From NCBI GenBank assembly GCA_017434525.1, contig JAFRFD010000003.1:1-38107 (forward strand): 38,107 bases of DNA, in the 5' to 3' direction. Shown here one piece after another: positions 19,402 through 28,232 of this stretch (positions within the stretch are counted from its first letter, which is position 1; each line of letters starts with the position of its first letter). The stretch is from Methanobrevibacter sp. (GTDB lineage Archaea > Methanobacteriota > Methanobacteria > Methanobacteriales > Methanobacteriaceae). A model generated the notes under the pieces. That model worked only from the letters and a program-made list of their open reading frames with translations. It was not told the origin of the DNA and made no database searches. The position numbers and the translations under genes were made by a program.

Positions 19402-20532
19402 TTAGTTTCCTCCTACTTTATCGATTTGCTCTAAGATTTCATCGGGAGTTGGCAATAGCCCTCCGATTTTGCCCAACAGATGAACATTGGCATCCCTTTT
19501 GCATACACGGTCAACCTCATAATACATTTGACCCAGATTCATTTCAACAACAATGATGTCCTTTGCATTTGCTGTCAGTTCTTTCAATTGTTCATCAGGG
19601 AATGGCCATGGAGTGTCTATTTTGATATAACCCGCTTTTTTGCCTTCTGACCTTGCCTTAGCAACCGCTTCAATGACTGACCTTACAGGACCTCCATAGG
19701 ATACGACAATAACATCAGCATCTTCACAGTCCTTTGACCTGACGGAACAGATCTTGTCCCTGTTATTCAATACCTTATCACAGATTCTTTGGATAAGCTT
19801 GTCGTGAGTTTCAGGATTATTTGTATCAGGATAGCCTCTCTCGTCGTGAGTGAGTCCGGTTACATGGATATTGAATCCGTCACCGAAGGCAGGCATTGAT
19901 GTTGTTCCATTTTCAATGTTTTCAAACGGCAAGTAATTTTCTGTTTTTTCAGGCCTTTTTCTTGCAACTATTTCAATGTCGTCCTCGACAACGATTTTTT
20001 CCCTCATGTGCCCAATGACTTCATCAGCCATTACGAAAACAGGGCATCTGTATTCCTCAGCCAAGTTGAATGCCTTTATTGTAAAATCAAAGAATTCCTG
20101 TACGCTTGATGGGGACAATGCAATCGGTTCGTAATCCCCGTGAGAACCCCAGCGGGCCTGCATCATGTCACCCTGTGCAGCCATGGTTGGCTGGGCTGTT
20201 GAAGGAGAACCCCTCTGAACGTCAACGATGACAATAGGAGTTTCGCTCATGAATGCATAACCTATGTTTTCCTGCATCAATGAGATACCCGGACCTGATG
20301 TTGCGGTCATTGACTTGGCTCCTCCCCAAGAACCTCCAATGATGGCTCCGGCAGATGCGATTTCATCTTCCATCTGAACGAATGAACCTCCCACTTTCGG
20401 CAGTTCACGAGCTAAAGTTTCTGCAACTTCAGTGGATGGAGTAATAGGATAACCTGCAAAGAATCTGCAGCCTGCAGTTATTGCTCCCTTAGCACATGCT
20501 TCGTTTCCTTGAATAAAAAATTCTTCAGCCAT
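19402..20532 (-). CDS. korA: 2-oxoglutarate:ferredoxin oxidoreductase alpha subunit
   Basis: Alpha subunit of the Kor complex, 376 aa. GNEACAKGAITAGCRFFAGYP and ITPSTEVAE are the conserved pyrimidine-binding start, and TATSGPGISLMQENIG is a second signature. The ATG at 20532 follows AGGTG, which overlaps the TAG stop of korD. It is the second gene of korDABC-sucC-flavoprotein. Confidence 0.97.
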   Translation of the reverse strand: MAEEFFIQGNEACAKGAITAGCRFFAGYPITPSTEVAETLARELPKVGGSFVQMEDEIASAGAIIGGSWGGAKSMTATSGPGISLMQENIGYAFMSETPIVIVDVQRGSPSTAQPTMAAQGDMMQARWGSHGDYEPIALSPSSVQEFFDFTIKAFNLAEEYRCPVFVMADEVIGHMREKIVVEDDIEIVARKRPEKTENYLPFENIENGTTSMPAFGDGFNIHVTGLTHDERGYPDTNNPETHDKLIQRICDKVLNNRDKICSVRSKDCEDADVIVVSYGGPVRSVIEAVAKARSEGKKAGYIKIDTPWPFPDEQLKELTANAKDIIVVEMNLGQMYYEVDRVCKRDANVHLLGKIGGLLPTPDEILEQIDKVGGN

Positions 20533-20540
20533 TTTAACAC

Positions 20541-20807
20541 CTACTTTCTCCCCTTTGTGAAATTAGGATTGAAGTTAACATCATTATCATCTTTCATCCA
20601 CCAGTTTTCAGGCAAATCAACAGTGATAGCTTGATCCGGACATGCTACTTCACAAGTACCGCATTTGGTACACCTTTCCTCAAACTTAGTGAAAGGCAAT
20701 TGGACTCCTTTTTTGTTGGTTTCAGGAGATATCGCATAAACATTCTTGTAGCACATGAATAAGCAAAGATGACATCCTTTACACAAATTTTCATCTATAA
20801 TAATCAA
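20541..20807 (-). CDS. korD: 2-oxoglutarate:ferredoxin oxidoreductase delta subunit (ferredoxin-like)
   Basis: An 88-aa electron-transfer subunit with two [4Fe-4S] motifs: CKGCHLCLFMC and CTKCGTCEVACP. The first lacks the usual proline after the fourth Cys. The start codon is TTG at 20807, well spaced behind AGGAG; no ATG lies closer. It is the first gene of the six-gene operon. Confidence 0.95.
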   Translation of the reverse strand: MIIIDENLCKGCHLCLFMCYKNVYAISPETNKKGVQLPFTKFEERCTKCGTCEVACPDQAITVDLPENWWMKDDNDVNFNPNFTKGRK

Positions 20808-20845
20808 TTTTTAATCTCCTAATAATTCTATGATAAATAAATATA

Positions 20846-20968
20846 GAATGTTATATATCTATGTTAATAAACATTTAAATAACTTGTGAAAAATAGTGAA
20901 AATTCAAAATTTTTTAAAAAAATAAAAAAATTAAAGCTGAAACCAAAACTCACCATTAATTTAATACA
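20846..20968. promoter_or_regulatory. Divergent promoter region of korD operon and fumarase beta
   Basis: The 182-nt interval holds a minus-strand TATA-like GATATATAACA (about 20848-20858) for korD. A weaker plus-strand TTTAATAC near 20960-20967 serves fumarase, whose transcript would then be close to leaderless. ATGTTAATAAACAT at 20861-20874 is an inverted repeat (ATGTT/AACAT) directly upstream of the korD box and could be an operator. All of this is inferred from spacing. Confidence 0.4.
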
Positions 20969-20989
20969 AATCAAAACCATAGTAATGTT

Positions 20990-21484
20990 ATGAAGCAATT
21001 GACAACACCGATTGGCACGGAGGATTTGGAAGGCCTCAATGTTGGAGACCAGATTTCAATATCCGGAACAATCTATACCGGCCGTGACGCCGCCCTTCCG
21101 CAGCTTGTCAAACTGATTGAAAGAGATGAAGTTCCATTTGAGTTGAATGGAGCCGTCATAATGCATACCGCATTCAGTGATGCAGGAATTGCCCCAACGA
21201 CAAGCAGCAAAGTAGAGATTGAATCGACAATACCTAAATTAAGCGAATCCGGCGTTAAGATCCATATAGGAAAGGGAATGTTGAGTGATGAAACTGTCTT
21301 GAAGCTAGATGAAAACAATTCCATTTTTGTAATAACACCACCGGTTGCGGCATTGCTTACAAATAAGGTCCTGGAAAAAAAATGCGTTCTTTTTGAAAAT
21401 GAAGGCATGGAAGCGATGTTTGAGTTAAAAGTAGAAAACATACCTGGAATTGTTGCAATTCACAAAGGAAAAAAAATAAAATAG
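20990..21484 (+). CDS. Fumarate hydratase (class I) beta subunit
   Basis: C-terminal/beta subunit of iron-sulfur class I fumarase, 164 aa. The opening LTTPIGTEDLEGLNVGDQISISGTIY and TGRDAALPQLVKL are typical, and the protein is slightly shorter than many homologues. Hydration of fumarate joins malate to the succinate/2-oxoglutarate branch encoded divergently. The alpha subunit with the cluster cysteines is not in the window. It converges on the symporter gene 12 nt away. Confidence 0.92.
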   Translation: MKQLTTPIGTEDLEGLNVGDQISISGTIYTGRDAALPQLVKLIERDEVPFELNGAVIMHTAFSDAGIAPTTSSKVEIESTIPKLSESGVKIHIGKGMLSDETVLKLDENNSIFVITPPVAALLTNKVLEKKCVLFENEGMEAMFELKVENIPGIVAIHKGKKIK

Positions 21485-21496
21485 AAGCATAATTAT

Positions 21497-22807
21497 TTAA
21501 ATTATGCTTAAATCGTCCAATAAAACTTTGTCTTCCGAATGCATCTCCTTTTTACCGTTGAATACGTCAACGTCAAGAGATTTGTTTTTAAATGAAACAA
21601 TCAAGGTACAGATTGCATCACCAGTAACATTTACGGCAGTTCTGAACATGTCCAAGATGTGGTCTATTCCGAAAATTATACCAATAGCCTGTACCGGCAA
21701 ACCGACGGAGTTGAACACCATTGTCAGAGTGATGAGGCCCACTGAAGGAACACCCGCAGTTCCTATGGAAGCCATTACTGCAGTGAAGATTACTGTTATA
21801 AGTGCAGAAAGACCTAGATCCATACCATATGCCTGAGCTGCAAACATTACTGCAACCCCTTGCATAATCGCAGTTCCATCCATGTTAATGGTAGCGCCTA
21901 GAGGAATTGTAAATGAAGAGACCTCCAGAGAGACCCCCATTTCAGACAACTTATCCAAATTCAAAGGAATTGTAGCGTTTGATGTTGATGATGAAAATGC
22001 GAAGAACATGACTGAAATGAATTTTCTAAAGAACCGGATTGGATTCAGTCTTGTGAAGACCACAAGCATTGACGGATAAACGATGAACGCCTGTATGGCC
22101 AATCCAATTAAAACGCACAGGATATATTTTCCTAAAGGAAGCAAACCTTCAAATCCTAAACCTGCAAAAGTCCTGGCCATCAGACAGAAAACTCCAATCG
22201 GAGCAAATTTCATTACGATGGAGGTCATTTCCATCATGATTCTGTTTCCCTGAGCAAAAAACTTACCGACAATTTCGGTTTCTTCTTTTAATTTAGCCAA
22301 TATTATTCCTATAAGCAATGCAAATATAATTACAGGAATCATGTCTCCACTGGCTAAGGAATTGATCGGATTATCCGGAACCATATTCAAAATTGTATCA
22401 GTCATTGTTTGATTGAGAGTTACATTTGATGATTGCGCAGCGGCAACCATATTCAAACCAACACCAGGTTTAACAAGAATACCAATCAAAAGAGCGATAG
22501 TGACGGCCAATGCAGTAGTTATAAGATAAATACCGATTGTCCTACCACCAATTGTACCAATTTTTCTGATATCTGAAATCGATGCAGCCCCCACAACTAT
22601 GGAACAGAAAACAAGCGGTACAACCAGCATTCTCATTAACTTAATGAATAAACTTCCACCTAAATAAAAAATATTATCAATGAGTATAATATTTTTAAAA
22701 AATGAGTCAGGTACAAAGAAATTCAATATTATCCCTGTAGCTAAACCTAAAAGCATCCCAATTAATATCCAATTACTGAGACTTATCTTCTTTAGTTTGC
22801 CTAACAT
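21497..22807 (-). CDS. Dicarboxylate/amino acid:cation symporter (DAACS family)
   Basis: A 436-aa integral membrane transporter of the GltP/DctA fold. The hairpin motif SSSTSNATIPLNL near residue 270 and NMDGTAIMQG near residue 310 are the substrate- and sodium-binding signatures. Several long hydrophobic helices precede them. The ATG at 22807 follows GAGGGAAGA. Proximity to fumarase and kor/suc genes suggests succinate, fumarate, malate or glutamate as substrate, but the sequence does not decide which. Confidence 0.93.
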   Translation of the reverse strand: MLGKLKKISLSNWILIGMLLGLATGIILNFFVPDSFFKNIILIDNIFYLGGSLFIKLMRMLVVPLVFCSIVVGAASISDIRKIGTIGGRTIGIYLITTALAVTIALLIGILVKPGVGLNMVAAAQSSNVTLNQTMTDTILNMVPDNPINSLASGDMIPVIIFALLIGIILAKLKEETEIVGKFFAQGNRIMMEMTSIVMKFAPIGVFCLMARTFAGLGFEGLLPLGKYILCVLIGLAIQAFIVYPSMLVVFTRLNPIRFFRKFISVMFFAFSSSTSNATIPLNLDKLSEMGVSLEVSSFTIPLGATINMDGTAIMQGVAVMFAAQAYGMDLGLSALITVIFTAVMASIGTAGVPSVGLITLTMVFNSVGLPVQAIGIIFGIDHILDMFRTAVNVTGDAICTLIVSFKNKSLDVDVFNGKKEMHSEDKVLLDDLSII

Positions 22808-22966
22808 TATTCTTCCCTCTTTATAATTATCATATAACCATATGTAAAAAATAGAATATAATTGTTAGGATTAAAAAATAATGTTGACATGAAAAATTGT
22901 ATTAAAAAAAAGTAAGTGGAGTTATTGAATAACTCAAAAAAATTAAAAAGAAAAGTTATGGTATAA

Positions 22967-23704
22967 CTATTCTTCTTCAGCGTCGTCGTCAGCTGGTTCT
23001 TCTTTCTTTTCGAATTCATCTACGAAATTAACTTTGGTAATTTCATCGATGTTATCCCAAATGTCTTTAGCTATTCTGAATCTTGCAAAGGTAATGTCCA
23101 TGTAAGATTTTTGATCGAATTTAGCCATTTCATCCAATTTGATGTTTGCAACACCATCAACGATGTCGATTTCGGTTTTATCGATGTCAACATTAGGGTT
23201 GGAGTAGTGTAACTCAATCATACTTTTGATTTTTTCTTTTTCATCAGCAATGATTTCGGTCACTTCAACATCGTAGATTAAGTCTTTACCTGCTAATTCA
23301 TGGTTGAAGTCAACTTTTACTCTTCCACCGTTTACGGTTAAGATTTTTCCAGTAGCACCTTCAGATTGGATTCTCATACCTGGAACAGGAGTCATGCCTT
23401 GTCTTTTGAATTCTTTCATAGGCACTAATTGAATCAATTGAGGGTTTCTTGGTCCGAAAGCGTTATCGGAATCAACTTCAACATGTTTGGTGTCTCCTTC
23501 TTCTAAACCAATAATTGCTTCTTCAATTGCAGGCAATAAGTGATTTCCACCTACGACAATAGGGATTGCTTTGTAGGTTTTGTTTTCATCAAAAATTCCA
23601 GCTTCTTGTGCAACTTCATCATAAGTAGTATCGAATACGTCATCAGTTTCTTTAATTTTACCAGTAAAATTTACTCTTACAAAATCTCCGTTATCTATAG
23701 CCAT
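22967..23704 (-). CDS. FKBP-type peptidyl-prolyl isomerase, long archaeal (SlyD-like) form
   Basis: A 245-aa protein-folding factor. The FKBP core begins GDFVRVNFTGKI, has VVGGNHLLPAIEEAIIGL and GDTKHVEV, and carries an insert-in-flap segment (AFGPRNPQLIQLVP) typical of SlyD-type chaperone isomerases. The core closes with VDFNHELAGKDLIYDVEV. A C-terminal domain of about 90 residues, as in long archaeal FKBPs, ends in an acidic tail. The ATG follows AAGGAGCT. CTATAAAATG at about 23758-23767 is a plausible TATA box. Confidence 0.94.
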   Translation of the reverse strand: MAIDNGDFVRVNFTGKIKETDDVFDTTYDEVAQEAGIFDENKTYKAIPIVVGGNHLLPAIEEAIIGLEEGDTKHVEVDSDNAFGPRNPQLIQLVPMKEFKRQGMTPVPGMRIQSEGATGKILTVNGGRVKVDFNHELAGKDLIYDVEVTEIIADEKEKIKSMIELHYSNPNVDIDKTEIDIVDGVANIKLDEMAKFDQKSYMDITFARFRIAKDIWDNIDEITKVNFVDEFEKKEEPADDDAEEE

Positions 23705-23865
23705 AATATTAGCTCCTTAAAATAATTTTGATTAAATAATTTGTTAATGAATATAACATTTTATAGTTTTAGTAACCATCATTTATTAAAGTTTTGCTTA
23801 ATGGCCATGTGAACTACATATTAAAAAAAAATAGATAAAAGAAAAAAAAATAAAAAAAGATAAAA

Positions 23866-26208
23866 TTAGAATGAAAGACCTACATAATTGCCAATGTATT
23901 TGAAGGACTTTGTATTCCAATCGTTTATCTGTCCCAGCTCATTTGCTGAACCGACCGCATCTGCGCAGGTCCATACATTGCCCAGGTATACCTGAGTCCA
24001 GACATGGCCGAATGTTCCGTCGCTGTAAGTACATACACCCTGAACATATCTTGCCTTTAATCCTGCGGTTCTAAACATTGCCACCAACAGGTGTGAGTGG
24101 TCAACGCAATTAGCTGACTTGGACTTCAATGTGCCGAGAGCGCCTTTTTGAGTGCCTGAATAATAGTCGTACTCGACATTATCCCTTACATAATGGAATA
24201 TCGCTCTTGCCTTGTCAAGCTCGGTTGTCAAGCCCTTGGTTAATGATTTTACCAAAGTTTTAATCTTTGCATTGTTCACTGGGCAGTTTTGGGTTGACTT
24301 GAGATAGTCATTTGAAGCGGATGACGCTTTTTCGTTGATTCCCCTTGCATATTTAGAAAGCACAACAGTTATTTTGGATGACACGTAACTGGAAGCATAT
24401 TCATTATTTCCAGCATACTTAATTGCAACTTTGTATTTTCCTATAGGAAGATAAGTCTGAATGGCCGCATAGCCTTTTGAAGTTGTAGTTTCATAATAAG
24501 TTTCACCATTAACAGTTATCACTACATCCTCATATTTCATAGGATTTCCATTGGAATCTCTCAAGAAAAACTTAAAGGTCTGTTCGTAATCGCCGTATGA
24601 ATCTAAAAATGTGCAGTCAATCTTGGTGTCTGTTCTTTTAAAGACAGTTATGTTGCAAGATCCTGAACTTGCCTTGACTCTGGAATCGGCAAATGATTTA
24701 TAATGAACTGTGTAATTGCCGACGTCCAATTTTATAGGAAGTGATGCGATTCCATCATAATCGGTAGTCACGTTATAGTTTTCATTATTGATAGTGAAGG
24801 AGACTGTCCTTTTAGCCAAAGGAACATCACCTGCAGTCAATGCAACATTCAAAGGAGTGCCTGCAAAATTACCGAATGACAATGATTCTTCTTCGTCAAC
24901 TGACAATTCCGTATCCGAAGTATCGAGTATTGTCACATAGTTGCTTGCATAGGATTCATAGAAAAATCTGTTTCCATAATAATAGCATTCTATATCATGC
25001 ACATAAGCATCCAAGTACGGCAATTTAAACCAGATCAATCCATTGTTATCTGTGTACCTGTAATATGACTCTCCGTCAATGTAGATTTCAATCTTCTGGT
25101 TTGCTTTGGAATCGTCATCCAAAGTGGTTGAAAACTTAATTTTGACTTCCTTGTTGGTCTCATTTTCAAAGAATGTATAAAGGCCAACGCTTAATTTAGT
25201 GTAAGCTATATTGTAAACGTCAACATAGCTTTTTTGTGACAATCCATCCTTATTATAACAGATGACCTTGTATGTACCCTTTTTGAAATTATTGAATGAC
25301 AATTTCAGTTTACCTTTTGAATTTGTTTTCAGGTTATATGCCTTGCCGTTTATTGTGACTTTGACATACTTATTGGCCAATGGCTTGCCGTTGCTTTTTA
25401 AGAATTTTGCAACGAAATATTTGCTGTCACCCCTTACCTTCTTGAGGTTGGATGAAGAAACTGTTGACAGAATTTTAAAGGTTGTTTGCAGTTTATATCC
25501 TGTAACCGGATTTTTTGCAACAATTGTGTAAGTGCCCGGCTTATATTTCATTGGAATGACCACAATACCTTTCTTATTAGTCTTTTGGATGAATTTCTTG
25601 TTATTGACTGTGATTTTAACAGCCGTATATTTTAATGGCCTGCCCTGACTGTCAAGGAATTTTGCGGCATAGTCATTGCTTCCAAGGTAATATTTTGTAG
25701 CATCACTTGCTTTGACAGTAGGCAATATCTTTAACTGGCAGGACAAATTGTCACTGGATTCATATTCATCATCCCCTGCAAAATATGATGTTACCAGATA
25801 ACTGCCAGGGTTGAATTTTAAATTAAGACTTGCTACACCATTAGAATTGGTTGTGGCAAAATAATTAATGTCATTTATTGAAAAAGTAATATTCTTATTA
25901 GCTAATTTAGCATTAGTATTAGAATCTATCAGAGTTACCTGATAATTTCCATTATGGTAAATGGATGTTGTCGGTGATGTTAATTGAGTTTGATTTCTAA
26001 CATTTTCCTGTAAAAGATCCACGTCAGAATCCAAATCTCCATCGGCAATTCCTTCAGCCTGAATGCCCTCATCAAGTTGAAAATCAACATCCCCATCAGT
26101 GTTTACTGCATCCACGTCCGTCACATTAACATCAGCGGCCTGGATGCTGGCGGCTGAAAAGACCAAAACCAATACCAAAAATATTGAAAACGATAATTTT
26201 TTAATCAA
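23866..26208 (-). CDS. Secreted adhesin-like protein with six Ig-like repeats and a C-terminal transglutaminase-like domain
   Basis: The product is 780 aa. Residues 1-24 are a signal peptide (lysines, hydrophobic core, SIQA-AD cleavage site). About six Ig-like repeats of 80-95 residues fill roughly 75-617, each with a K/N-T-N-x-x-G turn and a P-G-x-Y or K-G-T-Y strand. Residues about 640-780 are a transglutaminase/C71-like domain with an intact Cys-His-Asp triad: C701 (NCVDHS), H735 (FGHVWTQ) and D750 (CADAVG). The start is TTG at 26208 behind GGAGGG. Established: the related peptidases PeiW/PeiP cut pseudomurein cross-links. Wall remodelling or surface attachment is inferred here. Confidence 0.88.
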   Translation of the reverse strand: MIKKLSFSIFLVLVLVFSAASIQAADVNVTDVDAVNTDGDVDFQLDEGIQAEGIADGDLDSDVDLLQENVRNQTQLTSPTTSIYHNGNYQVTLIDSNTNAKLANKNITFSINDINYFATTNSNGVASLNLKFNPGSYLVTSYFAGDDEYESSDNLSCQLKILPTVKASDATKYYLGSNDYAAKFLDSQGRPLKYTAVKITVNNKKFIQKTNKKGIVVIPMKYKPGTYTIVAKNPVTGYKLQTTFKILSTVSSSNLKKVRGDSKYFVAKFLKSNGKPLANKYVKVTINGKAYNLKTNSKGKLKLSFNNFKKGTYKVICYNKDGLSQKSYVDVYNIAYTKLSVGLYTFFENETNKEVKIKFSTTLDDDSKANQKIEIYIDGESYYRYTDNNGLIWFKLPYLDAYVHDIECYYYGNRFFYESYASNYVTILDTSDTELSVDEEESLSFGNFAGTPLNVALTAGDVPLAKRTVSFTINNENYNVTTDYDGIASLPIKLDVGNYTVHYKSFADSRVKASSGSCNITVFKRTDTKIDCTFLDSYGDYEQTFKFFLRDSNGNPMKYEDVVITVNGETYYETTTSKGYAAIQTYLPIGKYKVAIKYAGNNEYASSYVSSKITVVLSKYARGINEKASSASNDYLKSTQNCPVNNAKIKTLVKSLTKGLTTELDKARAIFHYVRDNVEYDYYSGTQKGALGTLKSKSANCVDHSHLLVAMFRTAGLKARYVQGVCTYSDGTFGHVWTQVYLGNVWTCADAVGSANELGQINDWNTKSFKYIGNYVGLSF

Positions 26209-26277
26209 AATAATTCCCTCCAGAAAATAATCTTCACGAATTACATCTAAATCAGTAATATTTTTCTTAAAAAATGA

Positions 26278-26347
26278 ATATAAAATTTTTCTTTTTTAGG
26301 CAAAAAATACTTCTCAACTGCTCTCGCTAAAAAGATAATATTTATAA
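26278..26347. promoter_or_regulatory. Divergent promoters of the transglutaminase protein and the DUF763 gene
   Basis: The minus strand has AATTTTATATTC at about 26278-26289, giving a leader of roughly 50 nt with the GGAGGG site for the secreted protein. The plus strand has ATATTTATAA at 26338-26347, only about 18 nt before the DUF763 ATG, which implies a leaderless transcript. Confidence 0.4.
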
Positions 26348-26364
26348 TAAACATAAGAGTTACC

Positions 26365-27459
26365 ATGCAAAGAAGAGGTGCAGTTAACTTACCGCTCCAT
26401 GGAGGCCATCCTCCAAAATGGCTATTTACAAGAATGGTTGACCTGTCCGGAGCGCTAGCTTCGGTCATCATTGAAGAATACAGCATTTCGGAGTTTTTAA
26501 ATAGAATCTCCAATCCCTACTGGTTTCAGGCATTCTCCTGCGTTTTGGGTTTTGACTGGCACTCGTCAGGAACAACAACCACAACATTGGGCGCCCTTAA
26601 AGCTTCACTGGACCCTGAAGAGCATGGAATATATCTGACTGGAGGCAAAGGGGCCAAATCCAGAAAAACACCTCAGGGAATCGAACATGCAGGAGAGGTG
26701 TTTAACCTAAAGACAAAAACAACCGAAAAGCTTGTGGAGACAAGCAAACTGTCTGCAAAAATTGACAACTCATGCATTCAGGACGGTTACACATTATACC
26801 AGCATAACTTCTTCGTTACCGAAAAGGGAGACTGGGCAGTTGTCCAGCAGGGATTAAATGTTGAAAACAAATACGCCAGAAGATACCACTGGTTGGGTTC
26901 ACAAGTCGAAAAGCTTCTAAATGACCCCCACAGCGGAATTTCCTGCGATAAGAAAACCCCAAACACCCTGAACATGTCTTCAAAAGAAAGTGAAGAGGCG
27001 CAAAAGATAAGCGTTGATTTAATCAATGACAATCCCAACCACCTAAGGCAATATTTTAAAAGAAAAGACAATCAACTGCTTTTGGAAGACTTTACAATGC
27101 CTGCCCATCACCCGGTGCTTGACATGGACATCTCAGACAAGGAATTTGAAATATTAACAAAGGCATGGGAAATACAGCCTGAAAACTATGAGGAACTGAT
27201 ATTGCTTCAGGGAATCGGACCTAAAAAGATAAGGGCGTTGGCATTAATATCAGATCTGGTTTACGGCGAGCCTGCAAGCTGGAAAGATCCAGTAAAATAC
27301 AGTTTCACACATGGTGGAAAAGACGGCTTTCCATATCCTGTCGACAGGGAAGTCTATGACCATTCCATCCAAACAATAAGGGATGCACTTGACCAGGCGC
27401 GCATAAAAAAAGAAGAAAAGTTAAAAGCCATCAAACGGCTGGATGACTTCATATCCTAG
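26365..27459 (+). CDS. DUF763 family protein of unknown function
   Basis: A 364-aa protein recognised as DUF763 from its opening (MQRRGAVNLPLHGGHPPKWL), the central FDWHSSGTTTTTLGALK and GGKGAKSRKTPQGI. A helix-hairpin-helix-like segment (LLQGIGPKKIRALALIS) near residues 283-299 suggests contact with nucleic acid, followed by a conserved FTHGGKDGFPYPVDR block. The family is common in archaea and some thermophilic bacteria, without a known role that I can state. The last three bases of its reading frame share the CTAG shared with the trm56 stop. Confidence 0.88.
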   Translation: MQRRGAVNLPLHGGHPPKWLFTRMVDLSGALASVIIEEYSISEFLNRISNPYWFQAFSCVLGFDWHSSGTTTTTLGALKASLDPEEHGIYLTGGKGAKSRKTPQGIEHAGEVFNLKTKTTEKLVETSKLSAKIDNSCIQDGYTLYQHNFFVTEKGDWAVVQQGLNVENKYARRYHWLGSQVEKLLNDPHSGISCDKKTPNTLNMSSKESEEAQKISVDLINDNPNHLRQYFKRKDNQLLLEDFTMPAHHPVLDMDISDKEFEILTKAWEIQPENYEELILLQGIGPKKIRALALISDLVYGEPASWKDPVKYSFTHGGKDGFPYPVDREVYDHSIQTIRDALDQARIKKEEKLKAIKRLDDFIS

Positions 27460-27995
27460 CGGTTTTCATCATGAATGTTGACTGTTTTTCCATGAGCTGT
27501 CGGAACAACCTCCAAAACAGGATTTTCAAATTCCAAATCGAATTCCTTGCCATCCATCAGCAGGTGTTGAAACACCGCCAAAGAGGACACTTCAGAGTGA
27601 GGTTGTGTTGTCACTGACACGTTCCAATCGGCAGCCTTATAAACTTTTCCAGGAACCTTTGCCCCTCCAACAACGATTAAAATGTCAGAGCCGTCTTCAC
27701 GAATCTCAGGGGCCACTTCATGGGCCTGTGAACCATACATTGTAAGGTGAACCACCTTTCCGCCATCCGCTTTCCATTTATTTATAACACCCATAAAACT
27801 TTCTGTGTGTTCTATTTCAAAATGTCCGCCGAACCTCGAGGCTGTGTCTTTGACATTTTCCATAAGCTTATTGTCCCTTTCTCCTGCAAGGTAAATTTTA
27901 CTGGCCCCAAATGCACGGGCAGTCAAGCATACGTGAGTTGTGATACGGGTGTCCCTTTTCAATCTATGATCCAATCTTAAAACATTAACATTCAT
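27456..27995 (-). CDS. trm56: tRNA (cytidine-56-2'-O)-methyltransferase Trm56
   Basis: SPOUT-class enzyme that methylates the ribose of C56 in the T loop of archaeal tRNAs. The protein is 179 aa from the ATG at 27995 (MNVNVLRLDHRLKRDTRITTH). The C-terminal SAM-binding knot region is VVGGAKVPGKVYKAADWNVS and TTQPHSEVSSLAVFQHLL. A longer in-frame opening to 28097 exists but adds hydrophobic low-complexity residues, and a TATA box at about 28023-28032 falls inside it. The short start is therefore preferred. Confidence 0.94.
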   Translation of the reverse strand: MNVNVLRLDHRLKRDTRITTHVCLTARAFGASKIYLAGERDNKLMENVKDTASRFGGHFEIEHTESFMGVINKWKADGGKVVHLTMYGSQAHEVAPEIREDGSDILIVVGGAKVPGKVYKAADWNVSVTTQPHSEVSSLAVFQHLLMDGKEFDLEFENPVLEVVPTAHGKTVNIHDENR

Positions 27996-28022
27996 AATTA
28001 TCAATAATAAGGTTAATTCTGA

Positions 28023-28032
28023 AAATATATAA
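28023..28032 (-). promoter_or_regulatory. TATA box of trm56
   Basis: The minus strand reads TTATATATTT here, 28-37 nt upstream of the chosen ATG. This gives a leader of only a few bases and supports the shorter protein. Confidence 0.45.
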
Positions 28033-28083
28033 TGATTTCTAAAAATTAGGATGAGACAACCACAAAAGAACAATTGGGAGGTA

Positions 28084-28183
28084 ATGTATAACTTCAAAAA
28101 AATTAATGCAATTTTTAAATATGGTTAATGAAAAGGACGTGGTTAATCTCATCAATACTACTTATGAACCACCCAATATATAA
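28084..28183 (+). other. Two tiny overlapping reading frames behind a strong Shine-Dalgarno (doubtful)
   Basis: The 237-nt interval between trm56 and cobS has no clear gene. On the plus strand GGGAGGT at 28076-28082 precedes an ATG at 28084 that opens a 14-codon frame to 28128. A second ATG at 28121 opens a 20-codon frame (starting MVNEKDVVNL) to 28183. They could be leader peptides, a decayed gene start or chance. No function can be assigned. Confidence 0.2.
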
Positions 28184-28232
28184 AATAATGCTTTTTTAGA
28201 GCTAAATATTGATTTTAACTTGTAAAATTTAT

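Noticed and set aside
22807..23019. A 70-codon minus-strand frame between the FKBP gene and the symporter
   Set aside because: Low-complexity Asn/Phe/Lys composition from AT-rich spacer DNA, out of frame with and overlapping the end of the FKBP gene, and no Shine-Dalgarno.
26247..26513. An 88-codon minus-strand frame opposite the DUF763 start
   Set aside because: It is antisense to the conserved N terminus of DUF763, ends in spacer sequence and has no SD.
27996..28097. An N-terminal extension of Trm56
   Set aside because: Family proteins start at the conserved MNVNVLRLDHR; the extension is hydrophobic spacer translation and contains the likely TATA box.
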